Of a DNA stretch of 64,000 nucleotides, positions 24,101 through 32,346 are shown piece after piece. The notes below the pieces were generated by a model that ran no database searches, was not told where the DNA came from, and worked only from the letters and a program-made list of their open reading frames with translations. The stretch comes from DASUAS01 sp963841415 (GTDB lineage Bacteria > Actinomycetota > Acidimicrobiia > IMCC26256 > DASPTH01). Positions within the stretch are counted from its first letter, which is position 1; each line of letters begins with the position of its first letter. The stretch lies in assembly GCA_963841415.1 (NCBI GenBank), contig CAWJCN010000003.1:1116001-1180000 (forward strand), in the 5' to 3' direction. The position numbers and the translations under genes were made by a program.

Positions 24101-25351
24101 TCATCTAGATGGATCAGCCGGAGCGTACCGCTCCGAGCGTGTCGCTCCGAGCGTGTCGTCGAGCCAGTCGAGGATGCGCCGGTTGGCCATGGAGCGGTTC
24201 AGTGCTTCGCAGTGCTGCCCCGCGCCGTCGGCGTCGGTGAACTCGAAGAACGCCTTCGGAACCGTGAGTGCTTCGTAGAGATCCTTGGCGTTCGAGGAGG
24301 CCATGTCGTGCTCCGCCGCGGTCACGAGCACGGGGCACGAGATGGCCGCGACCTCCGCGGGCTCGAGCTTCCAGCGTGCCATCTCCGTCATCCACGACGA
24401 GAGATCGGTCGAGCCGTTCGTCCAGAACCCGCGCTGCACGAACTTCCAGTGCAGGCTGCGGTCGGCCCGCAGGATCTGCATGACCTTCTCCTCGTCTTCG
24501 GGGGAGAGCTCGGGAAGGCGGGCCAGTGCGTCCTGATCGAGGCCCATCATCGCCAGCGCCCCTCCGAACTTGCCGCCTACGTCGAGCTGACCGGGATCCG
24601 CGATCACCGCGGCCAGCCGGTGCTCGTACGCCGCGACGCGCGGCGCCATGTAGCCGCCGAGACTCCAGGGCTCGTACACGATGCGGTCCGGGTCGACCAC
24701 GTCGATCTGCAGCGCGGCGTCGACGACCGGCGTCACGACTGCCTCCCAGTCGTGACGCAGCGGCAGTCCTTCGTCGACGAGGAGCCGTCCCTGACCGGGA
24801 CCGTCGTACAGCAGCACGTGATAGCCGCGCGCGAGCGACGCAACGCCGATGCCGAGGTGGTTCTCGACCATGGTCGAATCCCACCCACCGCCGACGATGA
24901 TCACGGGGCGGCGCTCGTCCTCGCGTCCCGGCGCGCGCAGGAACCACGCCGGGAGCCTGGTCTGCTCGTACGGCACGTCGACCGGCTCGGCCTGCACCAC
25001 GCCGAGGCGGAGGGCCTTCTCGAACGTCGCCATCTGCAGGTGGAACGCGTCGATCAGCCGCGGGTCGACGGGCGTGCCGTACAGCACGTGGTAGCCGACG
25101 CCGAGGAACAGTGCGGCGCGGAGATAGCAGTCGTACGCGGTCGCGTGGTGGTCGTGCCCGAGCGCGGTGTCGCCCTCATCGATGCGGGCGCGCGCGATCG
25201 CGTGGCACTCGTCGAAGAAGGAGTCGTCGTCGCCCGGCGTGACTCTGGATGCGAGCAGGTCGACCTCGCCGATGTCCGCGCCGCCGTAGGGCGCCATCCC
25301 GAGCAGCCATCCGGCGAACTCGTCATGTACCGGGTCGGGGAAGGTGGCCAT
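24101..25351 (-). CDS. Alpha/beta hydrolase (FrsA / pseudooxynicotine-hydrolase-like)
   Basis: 416 residues. A ~130-residue helical N-terminal cap is followed by VIIVGGGWDSTMVENH (oxyanion strand), LLYDGPGQGR and the nucleophile elbow YEPWSLGGYMAPR, where the usual Gly before the box is Pro. The C-terminal part has VLVTAAEHDMAS (acid) and GAGQHCEALNR (His). Large-cap members cleave C-C or ester bonds in ring degradation. It sits 4 nt after the LLM oxidoreductase in the operon, consistent with an oxidation-then-hydrolysis sequence. Confidence 0.85.
   Translation of the reverse strand: MATFPDPVHDEFAGWLLGMAPYGGADIGEVDLLASRVTPGDDDSFFDECHAIARARIDEGDTALGHDHHATAYDCYLRAALFLGVGYHVLYGTPVDPRLIDAFHLQMATFEKALRLGVVQAEPVDVPYEQTRLPAWFLRAPGREDERRPVIIVGGGWDSTMVENHLGIGVASLARGYHVLLYDGPGQGRLLVDEGLPLRHDWEAVVTPVVDAALQIDVVDPDRIVYEPWSLGGYMAPRVAAYEHRLAAVIADPGQLDVGGKFGGALAMMGLDQDALARLPELSPEDEEKVMQILRADRSLHWKFVQRGFWTNGSTDLSSWMTEMARWKLEPAEVAAISCPVLVTAAEHDMASSNAKDLYEALTVPKAFFEFTDADGAGQHCEALNRSMANRRILDWLDDTLGATRSERYAPADPSR
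24102..24111. promoter_or_regulatory. CATCTAGATG palindrome before the second CoA ligase
   Basis: A 10-bp perfect palindrome 11 nt upstream of the 22549-24090 ligase start, overlapping the hydrolase stop codon. It shares the TCTAGA core with sites at 30484 and 34703, both in front of acyl-CoA genes. Weak on its own. Confidence 0.25.
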
Positions 25352-25355
25352 CGAG

Positions 25356-26291
25356 TCAGTCCTCCGGGAACGCCGGCATGATCTCCTCCGCCACCCACCG
25401 GAGGTGGTCGAGGTGCTCGTCGAGCGAGCGGGTCGGCGGGGTGGGGACGGACGTGCACGTGACGCCGAGCTCGGCCAGGCGCACGACCGCGTCGATCGTC
25501 GCTTGGACGCCCGACGGGACTTCGGCGCGGCCGAGATCGCCGTCGAGGGGTTGGTGGTGCTCGTCGACGGCCAGGGTCGTGAGCGGCAACGCGACGTCGA
25601 ACGGCCGCGTGCGTGCCGCGAACTCCGGCTGGGAACGCACGTACTCGAGGCACTCGGGAAGTTGCTCGGCGGTGATCAGCCACGGGTACCACCCGTCGTG
25701 ACGGGCGGCGCGGCGCATGGCGGCCCGTGAGTTGCCGCCGATCCAGATCGGCGGATGCGGTTGCTGCACCGGCTTCGGCTCGAAGGCGATGTCGGCGAAG
25801 TCGACGTAGTGCCCGTGGTACTCGGGCGCGTCGCTGGTCCAGAGCTCGACGATCGCTTCGAGGTACTCGTCGGTGAGCTTGCCGCGCTCGTGGAACGGCG
25901 CGCGCAGGATCTCGAACTCACGCTCCGCGTGGCCGACGCCGACCGAGATGCGCACGCGCCCTCCCGACAGCAGGTCGAGCGTCGACACCGCCTTCGCGAA
26001 CACCACCGGGTCGTGGTAGGGGAGCACGATCACCGCGGAGTCGACCACGATCCGCGACGTCGCTCCCGCCACGAAGCTCATCGCGGTCATCGCGTGCGAC
26101 CACGTCGGACCCATGAGACCCACCATGTCGTTCGGGATCACGATGTGCTCGGGGATGGCGAGCGAGTCGAAGCCGAGGTCGTCGGCGGTGCGGGCCACGA
26201 GTTGGAAGTCGCCCGCACCCATCGCGCGTTCCCAGTCGTTGCAGATGGGCGGGTACAGGTTGATCCCCGGCAGCCCGGTCGAGAACTTCAT
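25356..26291 (-). CDS. LLM-class (luciferase-like, F420-type) oxidoreductase
   Basis: 311 residues in a TIM-barrel: MKFSTGLPGINLYP, then LGFDSLAIPEHIVIP, SRIVVDSAVIVLPYHDPVVF and GGRVRISVGVGHAEREFE, the conserved bacterial-luciferase blocks, and PPIWIGGNSRAAMRRAARH near the phosphate-binding region. Actinobacterial members of this subgroup usually use coenzyme F420, though FMN cannot be excluded. It probably oxidises or reduces a pathway intermediate. It lies 3 nt from the CoA-transferase and 4 nt from the hydrolase in the operon. Confidence 0.9.
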   Translation of the reverse strand: MKFSTGLPGINLYPPICNDWERAMGAGDFQLVARTADDLGFDSLAIPEHIVIPNDMVGLMGPTWSHAMTAMSFVAGATSRIVVDSAVIVLPYHDPVVFAKAVSTLDLLSGGRVRISVGVGHAEREFEILRAPFHERGKLTDEYLEAIVELWTSDAPEYHGHYVDFADIAFEPKPVQQPHPPIWIGGNSRAAMRRAARHDGWYPWLITAEQLPECLEYVRSQPEFAARTRPFDVALPLTTLAVDEHHQPLDGDLGRAEVPSGVQATIDAVVRLAELGVTCTSVPTPPTRSLDEHLDHLRWVAEEIMPAFPED

Positions 26292-26294
26292 GGC

Positions 26295-28742
26295 TCAGAC
26301 GGGATTCATGTCGGCGTCCAAGTAGTCCTCGGCGATGACCTTGGCGTCGACGAGGCGCTGGTACTCGTCGTCGTCGAGCTGCAGCACCTTCCGGAACACG
26401 TAGTCGTTGTCCTCGCCCAACACCGGCGCGCCGCGGTCCCACGCCTGCGGCAGGCCCTGGAACGCGTAGCCGATGTGGGGGTACGTGCCCACGTCACGAC
26501 TCGTCATCGGGCGGATCCATCCGCGCGCGGCGATGTGCGGGTCGGTGGCGAGCATCGCCTCGGTGAACTGCGGTCCCGCGGTGACGCCCGCGCGCTGCAG
26601 CGTGTGGAACGCGTCCATGAGGTCGTGGGTGTTGGTCCACGCGCTGATGGCGGCGTCGAGCTCGTCGTGATGTTCGTAGCGACCGGCCGCGGTGGCGAAG
26701 CGAGGGTCGGTGAGCAGGTCGTCGCGGCCGATCACGCGCGCGAGCGCGGCCCATTCGGCGTCGTTGCGCACGCTGATCGCCAGCCAGCTCTCGTCGTCGG
26801 CGCACGTGTACACGCCCTGGGGTGCGAGCTCGGGATCGCGGTTCCCGGTGCGCTGCGGGTCGCCGCCGAGCTGCACCTCGACGAACGCGTCGCCGAGCTG
26901 GTTGAGCGCGTTCTCCATCTGCGGGAGCTCGATGAGCTGGCCGCGCCCTTCCGCGGCCCGGTAGTGCAACGCGGCGAGGATCGCGAAGGCGCCGGCGGGT
27001 CCGGTGGCCGCGTCCATGTACATGGTCGCCGGTGTCTCCACCATCTCCTTGTTGTGGTGGCCGACGAGATGCGAGAACCCGCTGAGGCCGTCGAACTGCT
27101 GCCCGAAGCCGGTGTAGTCGGACCAGTCGCCGGTCAGTCCCGCGGCCGGGATGCGCAGCACGAGCATCCGTGGGTTGCGCTCGAGCAGCACGCTCTCGTG
27201 GATGCCGATCTGGTGGAGCGTCGACGTCTTGAGGTTCTCGACGAACACGTCCGACTGCTCGACCAGACGCATCAGCAGTTCGTAGCCTTCCGGGCGGCGC
27301 GGGTCGATCGTGCAGGACAGCTTGTTGCGGGCGATCGAGTTGTTCATCGCGTGCCGGTTGTAAGGACGGTCGGGTGGCCCCTCGACGGGCGGCGCGTACA
27401 TCGACAGCAAAGCACCCAGGAGCATCGAGTCGCTCGGCCGCGGGAGGTAGCCCTTGGTGGTGGGCGGGAACACCGACGGGTTCTCGACCCGGATGACCTC
27501 CGCGCCGAGGTCGGCGAGCAGCTGGGTCAGGTACGGACCCGACCACACCGTCGTGAAATCGAGGACGCGGATCCCGCGCAGCGGCGGCTCGTCGGCGCGG
27601 CGTGGCGGTTCGGGCGTGCGTGTGATCGGCGTGATCCGCACCTCGCCCGCGGCTGCCGGAGCCGCCGGCGCGGGGTGGTGCAGGCGCCAACCGCCCTCGT
27701 CGTGTCGATAGGGCGGACCCGGGAGGAGGACGTGACCGACGGTGGGATCGTCGCAGTCGACCCAGAACCCCCGCTGGTGGAGGTGGTCGGCGGCGAGCAC
27801 CTCGGCGGGCGTGTTCACGCCGGCGAACGGCCAGCCCGCGGCCTGCGCGAGCGCGGTGGCCTCGGCGCGCGTGTGCTCGAACAACCACGGATAGAACGCG
27901 GCGTCGAGGATCTCCTTGGTCTCCGGGTTCACGAACGCGTCGGGCTGCGCGAAGGCGGCGCGCAGGGTGTCGTCGTCGATGACCTCCAACATCTCGTTCA
28001 TCTGTTGCGGCGTCGACATGAGCGAGACGTAGCCGTCGGCGCACGGGAAGATGCCGATCGGCAGCAACGTGTCGCCGTAGGACGCGGACGCGCTCATCAG
28101 CGGTTCGTGGTCGGCGTACTCCCAGCCGAGGTAGCGGCACACGCGCGCCGGAATCGTGCCGAGCGCCTCGTAAGCCGCGACGTCGACGTGGGCACCTTCG
28201 CCCGACGCGCGCGCCCGCAGCATCCCGGCCAGCGCGCCGAGGGCGGCGGTGTTCCCGACCGAGCACGACGCGGCGACGCGCGGCGATCTCACCGGTGTGT
28301 CTTCGGAGCGGCTCTGCGGGTAGGTGACCCATGCTGCGGTCTGAGCGACGAGGTCCGACCACGTGTAGCCGGCATACGGGCCCGTGGCGCCGAACCCGCT
28401 GATCGTCACGACGACGAGCGAGGGGTGCTCGGCGCGCACCTGGTCGCGCGCGAACCCGAAGCTCGCGAGGTCACCGGATCCCTGGCTCTCGATGACGATG
28501 TCGACGGACGCGACGAGCTCGGCCAGCTCGGCCCGGCCGGCGTCGTCGGGTGCGATCGCCACCGAGCGCTTGTTGGTGTTCATGTGGACGAAGCGCTCGG
28601 GGTGGGCGCGCTCGGCGTTGCCGCCGGGCGACTCGACCTTGATCACGTCAGCGCCGAGGTCGGCGTAGACCTTGCCGGCGTAGGAGCCGGCCACGTCCGT
28701 GGCCAGCTCGAGGACGGCGACGTCGCTCAGCAGTTGGCGCAT
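26295..28742 (-). CDS. Tandem CaiB/BaiF family III CoA-transferase
   Basis: 815 residues, about twice the usual ~400, with two CoA-transferase units. Unit 1 (~1-390) has VLELATDVAGSYAGKVYADL and GADVIKVESPGG; unit 2 (~425-815) has VLDFTTVWSGPYLTQLLADL and GAEVIRVENP. At the position of the catalytic Asp of formyl-CoA transferase both units carry Glu (VDVAAYEAL and IELPQMENAL). It should move CoA between acids without ATP. ATG 28742 is the start; a longer frame upstream is an antisense shadow. Operon neighbours are a ligase (28 nt) and LLM gene (3 nt). Confidence 0.9.
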   Translation of the reverse strand: MRQLLSDVAVLELATDVAGSYAGKVYADLGADVIKVESPGGNAERAHPERFVHMNTNKRSVAIAPDDAGRAELAELVASVDIVIESQGSGDLASFGFARDQVRAEHPSLVVVTISGFGATGPYAGYTWSDLVAQTAAWVTYPQSRSEDTPVRSPRVAASCSVGNTAALGALAGMLRARASGEGAHVDVAAYEALGTIPARVCRYLGWEYADHEPLMSASASYGDTLLPIGIFPCADGYVSLMSTPQQMNEMLEVIDDDTLRAAFAQPDAFVNPETKEILDAAFYPWLFEHTRAEATALAQAAGWPFAGVNTPAEVLAADHLHQRGFWVDCDDPTVGHVLLPGPPYRHDEGGWRLHHPAPAAPAAAGEVRITPITRTPEPPRRADEPPLRGIRVLDFTTVWSGPYLTQLLADLGAEVIRVENPSVFPPTTKGYLPRPSDSMLLGALLSMYAPPVEGPPDRPYNRHAMNNSIARNKLSCTIDPRRPEGYELLMRLVEQSDVFVENLKTSTLHQIGIHESVLLERNPRMLVLRIPAAGLTGDWSDYTGFGQQFDGLSGFSHLVGHHNKEMVETPATMYMDAATGPAGAFAILAALHYRAAEGRGQLIELPQMENALNQLGDAFVEVQLGGDPQRTGNRDPELAPQGVYTCADDESWLAISVRNDAEWAALARVIGRDDLLTDPRFATAAGRYEHHDELDAAISAWTNTHDLMDAFHTLQRAGVTAGPQFTEAMLATDPHIAARGWIRPMTSRDVGTYPHIGYAFQGLPQAWDRGAPVLGEDNDYVFRKVLQLDDDEYQRLVDAKVIAEDYLDADMNPV

Positions 28743-28770
28743 GGGCGGGAGGTTAACGAAGTTGCCGACA

Positions 28771-30465
28771 TCACCACATCTGCTCGACGGCCGCGTCGGA
28801 CTGCGCGAGCCGGTCGCGGAGGACGTTCTTCGCGATCTTCTCGGTGGCGGTCCTCGGGAGCTCGTCGACCAGGGCCAGCGCCTCGGGACACTTGAACGCG
28901 GCGAGCTGCAGGGTGACGAACGTGCGCACGTCGCCGAGGTCGAGCGCCCGACCGGGACGGGGGACCACGACGGCGCACACCCGCTCGCCCAACGTGGGTT
29001 CGGGCAGCCCGACGACAGCGACGTCAGCGATGTCGGGGTGCTCGAAGAGGACCGCTTCCACCTCGGCGCAGTAGACGTTCTCGCCGCCGCGGATGACGAC
29101 GTCCTTGATCCGGTCGACCACGTACACGAACCCGTCGTCATCGACGTAGCCGACGTCGCCGGAGTGGAACCACCCGTCGACGAACGCCGCCCTGGTCGCG
29201 TCTTCGTCGTTCCAGTAGCCCTTGACCACCTGGGGTGACCGGAAGGCGAGCTCGCCGACCTCGCCGGTGCCGAGCACGTTGCCGTCGGGATCGACGACCT
29301 CGAGGTCGGCGGTGAGGTTCGGGCGTCCGACGCTGTCGGGGTGCTCGGTGAACTCGACGCCGACGTTGGTGACCACCGCCGAGGTCGTCTCGGTGAGGCC
29401 GTAGCCGTTGAGCAGTTGGATGTTCTCGCCGAAGCGTTTGCGGGCCTTCAGTGGGAGATCCGGCGGGACCGCGGCGCCACCCATCGGGAAGCCTCGGATG
29501 TCGAGACCGAGCTCCTCGAGGCCGGGGTACTCGATGATCTGACGCGCGATCGCGGGGACGCCGCCGAACGCGGTCAGACCTTCGTCGACCGCGAGCTGGA
29601 GCGCGCGCTCGAGATCCCACTTGCGCATGATGAGGATCTTCGAACCGCCCATCGGGCTTCCGATGATCGCCGCGATGCCACCGATGTGGAACATCGGCTG
29701 CGCGGCGAGCGTCGTCGGCTGCCGCGGCGGCGCGGGTGTCCGTTGCGTGATGATCGCTTCCACCGCGCCACCGAAGGCCATGTTCCAGATGTTGGTGATG
29801 TGGCCGCGGTTCGTCCCGAGCGCGCCCTTGGGCCGACCGGTGGTGCCCGACGTATAGAGGATCGTGACCGGGTCGTCGGGGTCGAGGCGGGCAACGTCGT
29901 CGTGGGCGAGCGGCGCGCCGTGCACCAGCGCGTCGAACGGCGCATCGGCGGCCCGCTCGGTGCGCACACCGACCAACCGGACGCGCTCAGGACGACCATC
30001 AGCGAGCACTCGGTCGAGGCGTTCGTCGTCGAGGAACGCGACCGTGGCCCCGGCGTCGGTGAGCGCGTATCCGAGCTCGGCGCCCGTCCACCACGAGTTG
30101 AGCGGGACGACGATGGCGCCGAGGAGCGCGGCGCCCCAGAACCCGATCACGAACTCGGGCAGGTTGCGCATCGCGATCGCGACCCGGTCGCCGCGGCGCA
30201 CGCCGAAGGTGGTGCGGAGCTCCCGGGCGAGCGCGAGCGCACGGGTGCGGACGTCGGCGAAGGTGAGGCGTTCGTCCTCGTGCACGAGGTGCACCAGATC
30301 GGCGTGGGCGGTGCCCATCTCGAACGTGTCGAGGATGGTGCGGGGCGCGCGCACGAAGACGCGCAGCGGCACGCCGTCGAGCACGACCTCCTCGATCTCG
30401 AACGGTCCTCCCGCCCCGATGAGCGGCGCGAGCCTCGGGTCGTCACGGTAGACGGACGCGATCAT
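28771..30465 (-). CDS. Long-chain acyl-CoA synthetase (AMP-dependent)
   Basis: 564 residues from ATG 30465 (GTG 30474 is an alternative). ITILYTSGTTGRPKGALGTN is the P-loop-type motif, NGYGLTETTSAV is A5, WFHSGDVGYVDDDGFVYVVDR is A7/A8, and the ending LPRTATEKIAKNVLRD contains the catalytic Lys region, where Thr-Glu replaces the more common Thr-Gly. It activates a fatty or side-chain acid. The ATG lies 7 nt after TAGAGT and shares a GCCGGGA-ATG context with the acyl-CoA dehydrogenase start at 34691, so it may have its own promoter inside the operon. Confidence 0.92.
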   Translation of the reverse strand: MIASVYRDDPRLAPLIGAGGPFEIEEVVLDGVPLRVFVRAPRTILDTFEMGTAHADLVHLVHEDERLTFADVRTRALALARELRTTFGVRRGDRVAIAMRNLPEFVIGFWGAALLGAIVVPLNSWWTGAELGYALTDAGATVAFLDDERLDRVLADGRPERVRLVGVRTERAADAPFDALVHGAPLAHDDVARLDPDDPVTILYTSGTTGRPKGALGTNRGHITNIWNMAFGGAVEAIITQRTPAPPRQPTTLAAQPMFHIGGIAAIIGSPMGGSKILIMRKWDLERALQLAVDEGLTAFGGVPAIARQIIEYPGLEELGLDIRGFPMGGAAVPPDLPLKARKRFGENIQLLNGYGLTETTSAVVTNVGVEFTEHPDSVGRPNLTADLEVVDPDGNVLGTGEVGELAFRSPQVVKGYWNDEDATRAAFVDGWFHSGDVGYVDDDGFVYVVDRIKDVVIRGGENVYCAEVEAVLFEHPDIADVAVVGLPEPTLGERVCAVVVPRPGRALDLGDVRTFVTLQLAAFKCPEALALVDELPRTATEKIAKNVLRDRLAQSDAAVEQMW

Positions 30466-30472
30466 TCCCGGC

Positions 30473-30497
30473 ACTCTACCGAGAGATCTAGACCTTT
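30473..30497 (-). promoter_or_regulatory. Candidate leaderless promoter with TCTAGA-type operator
   Basis: On the minus strand AAAGGTCTAGATCT (30484-30497), a near-palindrome, precedes a TAGAGT -10 (30473-30478) 7 nt before ATG 30465. The same motif order occurs before the acyl-CoA dehydrogenase gene at 34691. It overlaps the SDR stop codon, so it would act as an internal promoter. Confidence 0.4.
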
Positions 30498-31441
30498 CGC
30501 CGGGCCGGATCCTCGCCGGTGTGGGCCCAGCGCACGAGGTCGGCGACGCCGTAGGGGTACATCCCGCGGCGGACGAACAGGTCCATCATGCTGCCGACCG
30601 GTTCCTGCAGGTCGCGGTTGGCCATGACGTCGTCCCAGTGCTCGAGGATGCGCTCGGGGGTGGGCATGTCGTCGTCCGCCTGCCACCCTTCGGTGGTCGC
30701 GAACACGAAGCGCGCCACGCGGCCGCCGCCCGTCTGCACAAGTTCCCCCGAGACCGGGCACGACTCGTGGGCGAACACCGCGACCAGCGGCGATGTGCGC
30801 TCGGGTGCGAACGCGTGGTCGAGCAGCGCCTGGAACTCGGCATCGGGGACGCGCGGCATGATCGGCGTCTGCGCCACCGGCATGATCACGTTCACCGTGA
30901 TGTCGAGGTCGTGGTCCTGCTCCCGTTCCTCGCGCAGCTCGTTGGCGAGCACCTTGGTGAACGCCATCACCGCGCCCTTCCCGGCCGCGTAGATGCCGGT
31001 GTGCGGGATGCCGAGGATCGAGCCCGAGCCGGTGTTGACGATGCGGCCGTAGCGCTGCGTCCGGAACACCGGCATCGCCGACCGCACCAGGTTCACGGTG
31101 CCGACGAAGTGCACACCCAGCGTGTGCTGCACCATGTCCTCGTCGGGGATGGTGCCCGAGCCCGAAGCGGCGTTGTTCACGATCACGTCGAGCCGGCCCC
31201 ATGCGTCGAGCGCGTCCTGCACGATCTGGTCGGTGCCGGCGCCGCGCGTGATGTCGCTGGTGTTCTCGATCGCCTCGCTACCGACGCCGCGCACCATGGC
31301 CACGGTCTCCGCCGCGCCCTGCACGTCGTTCACGACGATGCGCGCCCCCCGGCGGGCGAGCATCAGTGCGTGCTCCCGTCCGAGTCCGTGATGCGCCCCG
31401 GTGATCGCGGCCACGCGTCCGTCGAACCTCAGCTCCTCCAT
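30488..31441 (-). CDS. SDR-family oxidoreductase (17-beta-HSD4 / MFE-type)
   Basis: 317 residues. Cofactor motif is AAITGAHHGLGREHALMLAR, then IVVNDVQG and the NNAAS block. The catalytic Tyr-Lys lies in GIYAAGKGAVMAF. The N-terminal style (GLGREHA, VVND) resembles the hydroxyacyl-CoA dehydrogenase unit of multifunctional beta-oxidation enzymes, so a 3-hydroxyacyl-CoA dehydrogenase is plausible. It is the first gene of the seven-gene minus operon and has a -10 box 7 nt before ATG 31441, back-to-back with another SDR. Confidence 0.9.
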   Translation of the reverse strand: MEELRFDGRVAAITGAHHGLGREHALMLARRGARIVVNDVQGAAETVAMVRGVGSEAIENTSDITRGAGTDQIVQDALDAWGRLDVIVNNAASGSGTIPDEDMVQHTLGVHFVGTVNLVRSAMPVFRTQRYGRIVNTGSGSILGIPHTGIYAAGKGAVMAFTKVLANELREEREQDHDLDITVNVIMPVAQTPIMPRVPDAEFQALLDHAFAPERTSPLVAVFAHESCPVSGELVQTGGGRVARFVFATTEGWQADDDMPTPERILEHWDDVMANRDLQEPVGSMMDLFVRRGMYPYGVADLVRWAHTGEDPARRKV

Positions 31442-31448
31442 TCGGCCA

Positions 31449-31454
31449 AACCTA
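31449..31454 (-). promoter_or_regulatory. Candidate -10 box (TAGGTT) for the minus-strand SDR operon
   Basis: TAGGTT lies 7 nt before the ATG at 31441, with no Shine-Dalgarno. It is one half of a 34-bp divergent promoter region. Confidence 0.5.
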
Positions 31455-31461
31455 TGCGGGG

Positions 31462-31467
31462 TAGCCT
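31462..31467 (+). promoter_or_regulatory. Candidate -10 box (TAGCCT) for the plus-strand SDR
   Basis: TAGCCT lies 8 nt before the ATG at 31476. Together with the opposite-strand box it fills the 34-bp divergent gap, leaving no room for untranslated leaders. Confidence 0.5.
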
Positions 31468-31475
31468 CCGCGTGC

Positions 31476-32267
31476 ATGAGTACGGGGGAGTTCGACGGGC
31501 GCGTCGCGGTCGTCACCGGCGCCGGTTCGGGCATCGGGCACGCCAGCGCGTCGTGCTTCGCAGCCGCCGGTGCCCGCGTGCTGGTGAACGACGTCAATCC
31601 CGCCACCGCCGCGGCGACCGTTGACGAGATCGCGGCCGCCGGCGGGGCGGCAGTGGCGCACGCGGCCGACGTCGGCGACTCCGGCGCGGTCGACGCGATG
31701 ATCGACGCTGCCGTCGATCACTTCGGCCGGCTCGACGTGCTGCACAACAACGCCGGCTACGGCCTGCCCGGGCGTGTCGACAACACCAGCGACGAGACGT
31801 TCGCCGAGATGCTGCGCGTCAACCTCTGCGGCGTGCTCTACGGCACGCGGGCCGCGCTCCGCCACATGGTCGAACAGGGGTCCGGTGTGATCGTGAACAC
31901 CGCATCGAACGCGGCGCTGGGCGCGCCGCGCGACCGCGCCGCGTACGGGAGCGCCAAGGCGGGTGTCATCGCGCTCACCCGGAGCACCGCGGTCGAGAAC
32001 GGACGCCACGGCGTGCGGGCAGTGGCGATCTGCCCCGGCCCGATCGAGACGCCCGCGTTCCTCCGCTTCGCGCCCGACCTCGACTTCTACCGGGCGCAGA
32101 TCCCGATCCGGCGGCTGGGCCGGCCCCAGGACGTCGCCGAGCTCGCGGTGTTCCTCGCCTCCGACCGCGCCGCCTTCCTCACCGGCGTCGCCATCTCGCT
32201 CGACGGCGGCCTGAGCGCGCGCCTCTCCGCCCCCCTCCTCACCCCCGAGGAGCTCCTCGAGCCCTGA
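31476..32267 (+). CDS. SDR-family oxidoreductase
   Basis: 263 residues. VAVVTGAGSGIGHASASCFA is the NAD(P) motif, then VLVNDVNP, DVLHNNAGYGLPG, INTAS-type NTASNAALGAP and catalytic RAAYGSAKAGV (YxxxK), ending GVAISLDGG. It is a classical cytosolic alcohol/ketone dehydrogenase of about standard length (250-265). Substrate unknown. It is transcribed away from the acyl-CoA operon and ends before a long hairpin shared with the dehydrogenase gene coming the other way. Confidence 0.9.
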   Translation: MSTGEFDGRVAVVTGAGSGIGHASASCFAAAGARVLVNDVNPATAAATVDEIAAAGGAAVAHAADVGDSGAVDAMIDAAVDHFGRLDVLHNNAGYGLPGRVDNTSDETFAEMLRVNLCGVLYGTRAALRHMVEQGSGVIVNTASNAALGAPRDRAAYGSAKAGVIALTRSTAVENGRHGVRAVAICPGPIETPAFLRFAPDLDFYRAQIPIRRLGRPQDVAELAVFLASDRAAFLTGVAISLDGGLSARLSAPLLTPEELLEP

Positions 32268-32285
32268 CCGCCCAACCCCATCCGC

Positions 32286-32332
32286 TTTTGGCGTTGCTCG
32301 TGTGCCGCTACGGCACACCAACAGCGCCGAAA
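32286..32332. terminator. Long imperfect hairpin between convergent genes
   Basis: An 18-nt arm (32290-32307) pairs with 32311-32328 around a 3-nt loop, with a perfect GTGTGCCG/CGGCACAC top. TTTT before and GAAA after extend the stem. It lies between the SDR stop (32267) and the acyl-CoA dehydrogenase stop (32347), fitting a bidirectional terminator. Confidence 0.7.
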
Positions 32333-32346
32333 CGTGGTGCGGTGGG

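Noticed and set aside
25755..28895. 1046-codon plus-strand frame opposite the LLM and CoA-transferase genes
   Set aside because: Low-complexity charged composition and full overlap with two recognisable minus-strand enzymes; a codon-bias shadow.
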